From Rhipicephalus microplus (taxonomy: Eukaryota > Arthropoda > Arachnida > Ixodida > Ixodidae), in contig NC_134701.1 of assembly GCF_043290135.1 (NCBI RefSeq), forward strand, positions 60,570,502 through 60,634,501: DNA of 64,000 bases, given 5' to 3'. A program made the position numbers and the translations under genes. Positions 1-10,160 of the stretch are shown piece after piece; within the stretch, counting starts at the first letter, position 1, and each line of letters starts with the position of its first letter. Below the pieces are notes generated by a model. It made no database searches and was not told the DNA's origin. It saw only the letters and a list, made by a program, of their open reading frames with translations.

Positions 1-17
1 GCAATTTGTATACCACG
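1..17 (-). mobile_element. Continuation of the antisense gypsy RNase H beyond the inserted element
   Basis: On the minus strand these bases carry on the RNase H reading frame that stops at 5315, once the inserted element and one CACG copy are set aside. The residues read DVVYKL, as expected after an LEYRFD-type block. This ties the left window edge to the element at 5315-8870. Confidence 0.7.
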
Positions 18-196
18 TGTGAAGAAGAAAACGCATCGTTGGTAAGCAAAATCGCCACCGCTTCGGTACTGGGTGCTGGGCTTCTCTGGCTCGGCTCGTG
101 CTGATCATCGCCGGCATCTGCTTGACCGTTGCTCTTGCCCGATCGTGTTTCATCGTTGGACCACCGTCGTAACAGTCACCAATAAACCCTTTTTCA
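18..196 (+). repeat. Left LTR of the gypsy element
   Basis: 179 bp, TG...CA termini. It contains an AATAAA poly(A) signal near its 3' end (180-185). It matches 5136-5314 along its whole length with about four substitutions. Confidence 0.93.
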
Positions 197-296
197 GTTG
201 GTGGAGGATGCTGACATTCCCCGTCGCCTGAACCTGGGTGCTGCCATTCGCCGTCGCCTAAACCTGGAGCTGCGCAACCGAACGCTACCTCCCATC

Positions 297-1559
297 ATGG
301 CTACCAACAACGCGCAACCTGGCTCTTCCATTCCATCCCCCAGCAACCCCGGCGTTCTTCGTTTGCGAGAGCCCAAAGTCTTTCGCGGAGCTGATGAGAC
401 TGACGTGGAAGACTGGTTCGCTAACTACGAACTGGTGAGCGCAAACAACAAGTGGGATGACGCGGACAAACTGACCAACGTCATCTTTTACCTCACTGAC
501 GTGGCCTAAATGTAGTATAACAACCACAAAAACGACATTACGACGTAGTCTATCTTCAAAACGTCGTTTGCTGACGTTTTCGGCCGACCCGATATCCGCA
601 AGTCCAGAGCCGAACAACGCTTGCGGACTCGCGCACAGAAGCCATCTGAATCGTTCACCAGTTACATCGAAGACATTATTGGTCTTTGCAACCGTGTCAA
701 CAACGCCATGCCCGAGTCGGAGAAGATTCAACACATCCTCAAAGGGATAAATGACGGCACATTTCAGATGCTCCTGGCGCGCAATCCTGCCACCGTTGCG
801 GAACTTGTGACCTTATGTGAAAGTTTCGACGAGTTGAGGAAGCAGCGTGCCCTGACTCGGCCATTTTCCTCACACGCTGACTCACTATCTAGTCTTACTT
901 CTGTTCCTGATTACTCAACAACCCTGCAAGAGATCAAAGACTTTGTGCGTGAAGAAGTAGCTCGGCAGCTGTCGTTGATTCCCTTCACACAGCAGCCGCC
1001 GTCCTCTCGTCTGCCCTCACCACTCCGCGACGTTATTGCCGAAGAGGTAGCTCAGGCTGTTCCCGTCGCTACCCACCAGCAGCCTGTGGCCATGCCTGTT
1101 CCCCACGCGCCAGCTATGCAGCCCGTGGCCGCACCTCTTACTTATGCCCAGGTGGTACGCAGCAGACCCCGCCAGCAGCTTTTGCCACGCATGCCTGCAG
1201 TTGCTCCCCACTCTACCCCTCTTACGACACCTTGGGCCGCACCGCGAGTCAGCAGTTCCTGGCGCACTGCTGACAATCGACCGATCTGCTACGCCTGCGG
1301 TACTCCAGGACACGTGGCACGATATTGTCGTCGTCGCTTCCAATCGCAACGCAACGCTACTTGGCCGTTACCGTATGACCCGCAGCCCACGCACCTACCT
1401 GCTCCCTATCCTTCACCGCAGTATGGCTACACTAACCTTCCCAAGTCTCAGTCACCCCAGCCCCCAGCTCCGACTCACTCTCCCCGCTCGCCGTCTCCTC
1501 GCAGGCGATCTCTCTCCCCAATGCGTCCCCGACCCGCTTCCTCCAACCGGGAACACTGA
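297..1559 (+). pseudogene. gag: gag of the gypsy element (three nonsense codons)
   Basis: The Gag polyprotein forms the retrotransposon particle and binds its RNA. The first in-frame ATG is at 297; the frame is also open back to 198 with no ATG. The N-terminal part has the acidic, tryptophan-containing look of gypsy capsids (residues around VEDWFANYELV). A nucleocapsid zinc knuckle CYACGTPGHVARYC (CX2CX4HX4C) lies at about 1290-1330, followed by a Pro/Ser/Arg-rich tail. The frame is cut by stops at 507-509, 513-515 and 546-548, all inside the capsid region, and then reads open to the stop at 1557-1559. Pol follows in the -1 frame and overlaps the end of gag, which suggests a -1 frameshift strategy. 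Identity as gag is secure; function is lost. Confidence 0.88.
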
Positions 1560-4500
1560 ACGCCGCAGTTCCAGAGGCAAGAACTGCGCCGTCATCTAAA
1601 TGCCCAAGTCCTCGCACTTCACCTGCTAACGTCGTCGCCATATCTGTCGATGGTGTTTCTACCTTTGCCCTTATCGACACAGGTGCTGCCGTTTCTGTTA
1701 TAGCCGCCCAGCTCTGCCGCTCCCTACGCAAAGTGACCACGCCGCTCTCTGGACTATCGCTTCGTACGGCTAGCGCACAACCAGTTCGACCTCTCGGCAC
1801 CTGTACAGCCCGCATTTTCATCCAAGGCTCTATGTACGTTGTCGAGTTCATCGTCCTTTCGGTGTGCTCGCATGACGTTATCCTCGAGTGGGACTTCCTG
1901 TCACATCATCATGCCGTCATCGACTGCGCACGTGCTGAAGTTCAATTTTCGCACCTGTCTGACGAACCTTTGCACGAAACTCTTGAGCGGTCCCCAAAAC
2001 TCGTCGTACGTGAAGACACTGAAATTCCGCCAGCCTCTCTTGCCGTTGTCCCTGTCTGCTGCGATGACCATAATGACGCTACAGTAATTTTTACACCTTC
2101 CGACATTTTCATGAGCCGCAGAGCCGTTTCCTTGCCTTTCGCTACACTCGACGTCACTGCGGGCCGAAGCAATATTTTCGTCCACAACCCCCTTTCTGCA
2201 CCGCTTACGCTACTTGCCGGCGAATGTCTCGGTCGAGTGGAGTACCTCGATTCCTCTTTATTCCTTAACATGCCAGACGAATCGTGCAGTAGCGCCTCGA
2301 CCGAGCTTCATGCCCTTTCCCCACTGGAATGCTCATCGAGTGACACCTTCTCGAGTTCCATCGCCGACACCTTAAGTGCCCATGAACGCGCCGAGCTTCT
2401 TAATCTCCTCCAGCACTTCGCGAATTCATTCGACGTTTCTTAGCCGCAGTTGGGTCGGACTTCCGCAGTGCACCACTACATTGACACCGGTTCGCACCAG
2501 CCATTGCGTCGAAGACCGTACCGTGTCTCGGCTGCAGAACGTCAGGTCATCAACGACCAGGTCGAAGAGATGCTACGCCGTCACGTTATTCAACCATCGC
2601 ACAGTCCTTGGGCATCTCCTGTCGTTCTAGTTCGAAAGAAGAATGGATCGATTCGATTTTGCGTCGACTACCGACGGCTAAACAAGGTGACGCGGAAAGA
2701 CGTCTATCCATTACCGCGGATCTACAATGCCCTTGACAGCCTCCAAGGAGCCGAATTCTTCTCCTCCTTAGACTTCTGATCTGGATACTGGCAGGTTCCT
2801 ATGGCAGAAGCTGATCGCCAGAAAACTGCGTTCATTACACCAGATGGCCTGTACGAATTCAACGTAATGCCATTTCGGCTTTGTAATGCTCCTGCCACGT
2901 TTGAACGACTCATGGAAAACACACTGCGTGGACTCAAGTGGTCTGTGTGTCTATGCTACCTCGACGACATTGCCGTTTTCTCTCCCGATTTTCCTACACA
3001 TCTGCTTCGGCTCCAACTGGTTCTGACGTGTTTAACCAACGCTGGGCTCCAACTGAACCTTAAGAAGTGCCGCTTCGCCGCACGAGAGCTGTCCATCTTA
3101 GGGCACATCGTATCCAAGCATGGTGTTCGACCCGACCCTGCAAAACTGCGAGCAGTCGCTGAGTTCCCGAAACCTACTACACTGAAAGAATTACGCAGTT
3201 TTGTCGGACTATGCTCTTACTTCCGGCGCTTCGTGCGAAATTTTGCGTCGATCATGTCACCACTGACCAACCTCCTACGCGGTGATGTAGACCTTTCATC
3301 CTGGTCTTCTGACTGCGACGTTGCGTTTGCCACGCTCCGTAGTCTGCTAACATCTCCTCCAATTCTTCGGCATTTCGACCCAACAGCTGCAACGGAAGTT
3401 CACACAGACGCTAGTGGGGTTGGTCTAGGCGCCGTCCTCGCCCAACGCAAGCCGGGCTACTCCGAATACGTCGTCGCTTATGCGAGTCGCACACTTACTA
3501 AAGCTGAGGCCAATTACAGCGTCACCGAAAAAGAGTGCTTGGCGCTAGTGTGGGCGCTTCGAAAGTTTCGCCCTTATTTGTACGGTCGCCCATTCGACCT
3601 GGTAACGGACCACCATGCACTTTGTTGGCTCGCCACATTGAAAGATCCTTCTGGCCGCCTAGCTCGGTGGGCACTGCAAATACAGGAGTATGACATTCGT
3701 GTCATCTATCGCAGTGGACGCAAGCATTCTGACGCCGACGCCCTGTCGCGTTCGCCTTTACCTCCCGACTCGGCCTGCGGAACCACTGGTACCAACTCCA
3801 TCGCATCTCTCGACCTCGACTCCTTTACCAGTGAACAACACAAGGACCTGTGGATCGCTTCCCTTTTAAACTGTCTCTCTGGATCGTCAACCACTGCGGT
3901 ACCACGATCTCTCCGACGTCAAGCTGCTCATTTTGCCATTCGTGATCGGCTGCTACACCGACGCAACTACGCCCCCGAAGGTCGTAAGTGGCTCTTGGTT
4001 GTCCCGCGCAGCTTGCGATCACAAATCTGCGCCTCCTTTCACGACGATCCTCAATGTGGTCATGCCGTAGTTTTCAAAACTTACGAACGCATTCGCCATC
4101 GCTTTTATTGGCGCGGAATGTATAATTTCGTTCGAAAATTCGTTATGGCCTGCCCTGACTGTCAACGCCGCAAATCACCGCCTTTCCACTCGTCCGGTGC
4201 GCTTCAACCGCTTCCGCGCCCTGCCAAACCTTTCGATCGGATTGGAATTGATCTCTATGGCCCTCTACCGACAACATCAGATGAAAATTGGTGGATCATA
4301 GTCGCTGTGGACCATTTAACACGCTACGCAGAGACCGCCGCCCTTCCAAGTGCCACTGCGCGGGACGTAGGATCCTTCATCCTTCATCGCTTCGTGCTAC
4401 GACATGGTGCACCTCGAGAACTACTAAGCGACCGCGTTCGAGCCTTCCTATCAGAAGTCGTCACGTCTCTGCTTTCTGAATGCCATGTTGTTCATCGAAA

Positions 4501-5100
4501 GACCACGGCATACCACCCGCAGACTAATGGGCTCACGGAAGGATTTAACCGCACCCTTGGCGATATGCTCGCCATGTATGTGACATTCGATCATACTAAC
4601 TGGGATCGCATTCTTCCATTCATCACGTTCGCATATAACACCGCGGCAAGTCTACCACTGGATTTTCACCTTTCTTTCTTCTTTATGGACGCGAACCATC
4701 CCACACCATCGACACTCTCCTTCCATACCGTCCTGACGCATCCGAATGCCCATCTGTGTCCGAAGCTGCCCGAAATGCGGAAGAGTGGCGTGAACTCGCA
4801 CGCACCTTTACGTCACAAGAACAACAGCGCCAGCAAGAAAACAACGCCGACTCTTCACAAAGCCCCAGCTATTCCCCGGGATCACTTGTATGGCTGGCTG
4901 TTCCTTACCAAACCCCCGGCATTTCCTCAAAACTCGTTTCAAAGTACGAGGGCCCATACAGCGTTTTGGAGCAAACCTCGCCGGTGAATTTTCTCATCGA
5001 GCCACTTTCCCCGTCTGACGACATGCGCCGGCGTGGACGTGACATTGTCCACGTCGCCCGCCTTAAGCCACATCATAGCCCTCTGCCTCCAGACTCTTAA
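1544..5100 (+). pseudogene. pol: pol of the gypsy element: PR-RT-RNase H-integrase, broken
   Basis: Pol lies in the -1 frame relative to gag. A retropepsin with its DTGA motif is at about 1675-1687. The RT has the FCVDYRRLNK block near 2660 and the YLDD catalytic box near 2957. RNase H has a TDAS aspartate (about 3407), TEKE (about 3526) and TDHH (about 3608). Integrase has an HH-CC zinc finger (about 4036-4170), a GIDLYGP aspartate, an LSDR aspartate and a TEGFNRT glutamate, then a C-terminal GPY/F-type module ([11 protein letters not shown]). Breaks: a stop at 2441-2443 between PR and RT, a stop at 2777-2779 inside RT, and a shift of one frame near 4650-4660 in integrase, after which the C-terminus reads on to 5100. 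The domain order is ordinary for Ty3/gypsy. Confidence 0.92.
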
Positions 5101-5135
5101 GTCGCCAGGATGGCTCTCTTTCGGCGCGGGCAAAT

Positions 5136-5314
5136 TGTGAAGAAGAAAACGCATCGTTGGTAAGCAACATCGCCACCGCTTCGGTACTGGGTGCTGGGCT
5201 TCTTTGGCTCGGCTCGTGCTGATCATCGCCGGCATCTGCTTGACCGTTGCTCTTGCCCGATCGTGTTTCATCGTTGGACCACCGTCGCAACAGTCGCCAA
5301 TAAACCCTTTTTCA
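5136..5314 (+). repeat. Right LTR of the gypsy element
   Basis: 179-bp partner of the left LTR, with the same TG...CA ends and AATAAA signal. It begins 35 bp after the integrase stop codon, behind a G-rich stretch that could serve as the polypurine tract. CACG follows directly, matching the bases before the left LTR. Confidence 0.93.
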
Positions 5315-8300
5315 CACGTCAAATCTGTATTCTAGGACTTTCAACGCCCAATGTCCTAGTCGTTCAGTTAGATCAATAAGCAACGACAGCCAGCACAGGG
5401 CTTGATGATCCGTGATTATCGAAAGGGGTACCCCAAAAAGTATGGTCGAACTTTTCCAACTGCCTAGACTAGTGCAAAGCACCCAAGTCATGCGATGGAA
5501 AACCTGCTTTACGAAGAAAAAAGAAGGTGACTGGCATAAGCGATGACGCGATTCCTTCCTCGTGTCTGCTGGGCGAGAACAGCACCTTTTCCATGTCCGC
5601 TAGCATCGGTACGAACTCAATTATGGGCTGACGGGTCGAAATAGGCCAAGATTGGTGGGAAATTAAGGGATGTTGTAAGGGTGCTGAATGCAGTTGCTTG
5701 GTGAGTACCCCATTAAACAGGCATGTCAGTCTTCAGTAGTTCCGCAAGTGGTCGGGCAAAGTCAGCGAAATTTTTCACAAAACGTCAAAAGCAAAAACAT
5801 CAACTGATGAATATCCGCACATCTTTTGTGAAACGTAGTACAGAGAAATCTTTGACAGCTCGAATTTCGTCAGGATCAGTTGAACGCCTCGAGCACTGAC
5901 AAAGTGGCGCGGCACAGTGATTCCCGGTGGCCAAAACGATATTTGCCAGTGGCCAAGACGCAGTCCTGTTGCCCGGAAAACCTCAAGAACAGCCAACAGG
6001 CGGCTAAGCTTGCTTTGAAGTGTGGATGAAAATACGATGACGTCACCGAGATAGCACAGGCACGTGGACCTTTTGTACCACGATGGAAGGAGTATGTTAA
6101 CCTTTCAAACTTAGCTGAGTTATTGCACAATCTGATTGGCATAACCTTGAACTGAACAAGTTTATTCTGTTTAATGAATGCGGTTTGCTCACAGTCTTGG
6201 TGAATGACAGAAATCTGCCAGTATTTTACTCGTAAAACGATAGCTCAGAAGTACACAGACTCATGTAGGCAGTCGAAAGCACCGTCAATCTACGGTAGTT
6301 GATACACATCCTTACGTCTTACTTAGTTTAGGTGACGGTAGTGTACGCAAAAGTGCCAGCTGCCATCCTTGTTCTTGACTAACATGACCGTTGACGTCCA
6401 TGAATTGTAGGATGGTTCGATGACGTCTTTCCTGGTCATTATTTTTTTAATTCTTGGTAGATAACTTCTCGCTCAGCGTTAGACACGCGATAAGGATGTC
6501 GTCGGATTGTACTGGCGTCTCCTCTGCTGATCCTCTAGTAACAAAGGATGTCTGACCCAAAGGGCAGTCATCAACCTCGAAGATGTCATAGAAGGATTTC
6601 AGCACGCACCGTATATATACTCTCTGGGGGGGAAGAAGATCAGGGGCGATAATCTTATCGATGGCAGCATCCGCTGCGCTCTACGAGGAGGAGAATGGAG
6701 CATAGGACAAAGAATATTCGGCAAGGAACGGTGAAATGCCAGCATCGATAGAAGACTTTTGCCTTAGACACACCGTCTAGGATAACCATCTGATGTTTAG
6801 GATCGGAAGAGATGCTGTATTTTTGTGACTGACAAAGGTTGTGAGGTACGGCAACATTTTCAGTCAGCAAAACGTGAGCAATAGGTGTCAACATGCAATC
6901 TCCGTTGGGGATGGGTGGAACAGACCTCAGGTTCGCGTGGGTAACGGTTGATGTGCTAGGAGAACGTGATCTCCAGAACACAGACGTGACTGAGCTGGTG
7001 TTGGGTCGTCATGGTAACATGGTAGATCAAGTTGAAGCATGCTGGTTGCAAAAACACTAAGGACAAAGTGGGCGAAAAAAGTCCATGCCAAGGATGAGGT
7101 CATGAGAGCATTTCTCGAGCACAGCAAATAGTAGTGTCGTGGAGTGACCGGCAACACTTATACGCGCAGAGCAATTTCAAACACGGGACACGTGCCATCG
7201 TTGGTGACCTGAATGAGTGGTATTTTTGGTGGCGTTAAAGCTTGCTAAGGTGGCTACGAAGTTCTGGATTCATCACTAACATGTAAGCCCCGGCGTCTAC
7301 ATGTCCAACAACGGCAGTGTCGTCAACTGCAACGTCAATAAGGTAGCCTGTAGTCAGCAGCATGGTCCGAGGATATGGAAGGCAAATGGTCGATGCAGCA
7401 TCACCCCAGGGAGCTGCATCATGTAGTTTTGTCACGGCAGGTGTCAGTAGGTGGCGTTGGTCGGCAAAATTGGGCCGGGCGAGACGACGGGTGACAGGAG
7501 GGCGGTGAACGGAACGAGTGAGCATGCGGAGGTGGAGAACAACGACGATACGGCGGTATCGAAGAAACGTCGTCGCGGCTGGCCTGAGGTGATTCCTGGT
7601 AAGGTTGAAAGCGGCCATTATCCTTCTCTGGCTGATTGTTGTACCCATAGAATGCCAGATTCCAATACCACCAGGTGTTACAATGGCGGGCAACGTGTCC
7701 GATACGGCGGCAGTTGAAGCAAATCGGACGATATTTAGCAGTCCTCCACTAGGCTGGATTGCTAGGATGAACCGGAAGGTTTTCACTTTAGGCATACAAA
7801 ACAGGGGGTTCACAATGGTTGATTGGCTGAGAGGAAGTTGTGCGCTCGGATGCTAATCTGGTTGATTGATATGAGGGGTTTAACGTCCCAAAACCACCAT
7901 AAGATTATAAGAGACGCCGTAGTGAAGGCCTCTGAAAATTTTGACCACCTGAGGTTATTTAACGTGCACCCAAATCTGAGCACACGGCCCTACAACATTT
8001 CCGCCTCCATCGGAAATGTAGCCGCTACAGTCGGGATTCGATCCCGCGAATTGCGAGTGAGCAGCCGAGTACCGTAGCCATCAGACCACCGCGGCGGGGC
8101 GGATGATAATCTAATATAGGAATGCTCTTGCCGCACAATGCCGTGTACCAGTGGCACCATTTGAGGGCTGGAGTCACATGCACGGGAGCACGTGGATGCA
8201 GGTGACAGGGCTTCAAGGTCACGTCTGATGGTCTTCGTCAAGTGTTCTGTAGTTAATAGTGTCTGCAGTGCAGGCCCGTATTCACACAGCCAGGTTGCTG

Positions 8301-8870
8301 CAGTGTTTGGAAGTCAAGGTAAATAGTGGGTGATACATCGACTTTTCGCAGCCTAAAAACGGTGGCACTCCTTGATGATGGCATCAACTGTGTTGCAGTC
8401 CATGTACATGAAAAGGTTTATGCATCATCTTTGTTGTCTTTTATTATGTGTCCTACTTTCTCTGTTTCTTCTATGCCATTGTCTGCTTTTCAGCAAAGGG
8501 CGAGCACGTCCTGTATGTAAGTCACATAGGCCTCTGCTGACGTTTACGCAATAGGTGTCAACTCCTTTTTGACTACTGCGTTTGTACCTACAGATTCACA
8601 GATTGCCAAAAAGGGCGCACATCTTTTGGTCCAATTTTGCTCCATACAGCTTCCAATTTATAGTTCCTGGTTCTCGAACCACAATTTTTCTATTCCTTTC
8701 AAGTAAACTAGAATGTTGGCCAGTTTTATGCCAGCGGTAATTTCTACTTGTACGTTCATACGACGGAAACCATTCTTCGTTGTTGACATTATCAGTGCCA
8801 CAGAACGTGCCAGGATGTTTTATTTGTGGAAGGAAAAAGTTGTTGTGGTTGACTCTGGGCGAGCAGGTCT
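5315..8870 (-). mobile_element. Older degenerate Ty3/gypsy element, antisense, split by two insertions
   Basis: Read on the minus strand, gypsy domains run from right to left. A capsid-like stretch (FCGTDNVNNEEWF) lies at about 8850-8590. An intact zinc knuckle (CFNCRRIGHVARHC) is at 7721-7680. A protease with a changed active site (VDAGA where VDTGA is expected) is at about 7300-7286. RT is at about 6150-5700, with YLGD in place of YLDD near 6040. RNase H has a DASGHGKGAVLAQ block near 5600 and an ITDHQALCWL block near 5420. The frame is broken by many stops and shifts. It is interrupted by a Ruka SINE (7860-8099) and by the full-length gypsy element at 5314/5315. Bases 1-17 continue it, so the rest lies left of the window. 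Its gag end is cut by the repeat starting near 8896. Confidence 0.85.
7860..8099 (-). mobile_element. Ruka-like tRNA-derived SINE
   Basis: On the minus strand it starts with a tRNA-like head (CCGCGGTGGTCTGATGG region, then the CCCGCAG/B-box area), followed by the conserved body and a TCAATCAACC-type tail. A 13-bp flanking duplication, one mismatch apart, is visible: CGGATGCTAATCT at 7847-7859 and CGGATGATAATCT at 8100-8112. It sits in the gag region of the antisense gypsy element. Family name from memory; the repeat identity with the other copies in this window is direct. Confidence 0.85.
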
Positions 8871-8895
8871 GGAGTGCCGTGCTGAAAAAATAAAA

Positions 8896-9696
8896 AAATG
8901 GCAGCATATCCACGGAGTGAACGATGGAAAGTGGGGCGAAGCATCCATCCGTCCATTCGTCCTTGCTTCCGTCCGTCCATGCGTCCGTTTGTGTGACCAC
9001 CCGTGCGTCTATCCGCCCGTCCGTGCTTGCCTCTGTTCGTGCGTCCACACGCCCATCTGTGCGCACGTCTTCGCGTTCGTCAATGCATCCGCCCCGGCGT
9101 CCGTTTATGCGACAATCCGTCCGTGCAGCCATCCATGCGTCTGTCAATGCATCTGTCTGTGAGTCCGTTCGCCCATCTATTCAACACTTCAAGTACCATC
9201 ATCTCGCATCTTTTCATCATATATTTCCCATACAGAAGCACAGCCATCCAGTGGACATTCCAAGGTCTAAAGGAGAGGTGGCACACGCACACAATCTTAC
9301 GGCTTGCGCTTCATGTCCACTTCCCACCTTTACTCACCTCGAGTTCACGGAATACACTAGTTCACTGTATTCATGGCACTGCGGCCCAACGCTCGCTAAA
9401 CCTTTCTAAAACCAAAAAAGGTACGCCCAGCGAGTATAACGTAGCAGCCCTTTTTTGTCACATAGTGCTCAATTTACATGCCAATGGCTGCGAATGGGGA
9501 GTGAGAGACAGGAGAATTCGGCTTTTAGTTAGCGCGCACGCTGCGAATTTTTTATTGTTCAACAACGCATAGGAGAAATCTCCCACCAGCACCATCTTGC
9601 AGGTCAAAATGTAAGACTGGTTACACACTATGACTACGACTACGACTACTACGAGAACGAATGGGTGCCGCTTTAAGGAGTTTCGCCCCTAAAAAT
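8896..9696 (+). mobile_element. CCGT-core interspersed repeat, copy 1
   Basis: The left end (CAGCATATCCACGGAGTGAA) is followed by GGGGCGAAGC and then about 230 bp built of CCGT, CCAT and GCGT tetramers. A non-tandem right half follows, beginning near 9180, with the signature block around CCATCCAGTGGACATTCC (9246-9263), and it ends GGAGTTTCGCCCCTAAAA. GGGGCGAAGC near the left end and the GCTTCGCCCC-like right end are inverted relative to each other. The repeat core creates long Arg/Pro/Ser/Val/Cys ORFs in several frames that are not genes. It cuts off the antisense gypsy gag. Confidence 0.75.
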
Positions 9697-9934
9697 GCCG
9701 GCCACTGTGCATCTTCGTTATATCGTGTTGTACCCAGCACCTCCACCAATTGTCGCGGGGGTGGGAGTATGCATGAAAGAAATATGGTTAGAAAATATAC
9801 AGGGAGAGTCAGAGGCAGCTGCAGCCAAGATGGAGAAACAACAGCAACAACACGAGCGAAATTGCATTCGTCGTCGTCATCGTCTACCTGATGATCTTTC
9901 ATTCACGATGTTGTGTAGTGATATATTCATCATA

Positions 9935-9985
9935 CATGTACCGCCATCCAGTGGACGTTCTGAAGATTGAACTAGAGATGGCTAC

Positions 9986-10016
<31 letters not shown>

Positions 10017-10017
10017 G

Positions 10018-10064
<47 letters not shown>

Positions 10065-10160
10065 GAGTAGTAGTAGTAGTACTAGTAGTAGTAGTAGTAG
10101 TAGTACTTACTACGGGTACGCAGAACCCACAGCTTAAGCAGCTTCACCCTATAAAAGGAC
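9935..10160 (+). repeat. Fragment of the CCGT-family right half with a (TAC)n/(GTA)n foldback
   Basis: It starts with the family block CCGCCATCCAGTGGACGTTC, then CTA trinucleotides from about 9983 to 10063, then TAG trinucleotides to about 10107. It ends with a family-like terminus AAGCAGCTTCACCCTATAAAA. The two trinucleotide arms are reverse complements and can form a long hairpin. Confidence 0.65.

Larger units (their letters stand above)
18..5314 (+). mobile_element. Full-length Ty3/gypsy LTR retrotransposon, coding-defective
   Basis: Two 179-bp near-identical ends (18-196 and 5136-5314) start TG and end CA. They flank gag, protease, RT, RNase H and integrase in the usual Ty3/gypsy order. 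CACG lies just outside both ends (14-17 and 5315-5318), a 4-bp target duplication typical of this superfamily. A primer-binding-like TGG follows the left LTR at 199-201, and a purine-rich stretch precedes the right LTR. By eye the LTRs differ at about four sites, so the insertion is fairly young. Even so, the coding region has at least five nonsense codons and one frameshift, so this copy cannot make its own proteins. It lies inside an older minus-strand gypsy element. Confidence 0.93.

Noticed and set aside
507..548. Clustered stops in gag as a sign of enzymatic hypermutation
   Set aside because: Only three stops, with other kinds of change between them and no strand-wide bias that I could establish; ordinary decay explains them.
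285..734. 149-codon minus-strand ORF
   Set aside because: Shadow of the gag coding region on the opposite strand.
8924..9572. Long overlapping ORFs rich in Arg, Pro, Ser, Val and Cys (also at 38301-38722, 39189-39584, 40295-40838, 43042-43651, 47136-47748)
   Set aside because: They follow the CCGT/CCAT/GCGT tetramer core of an interspersed repeat in several frames and on both strands, and have no domain. They are composition artefacts.
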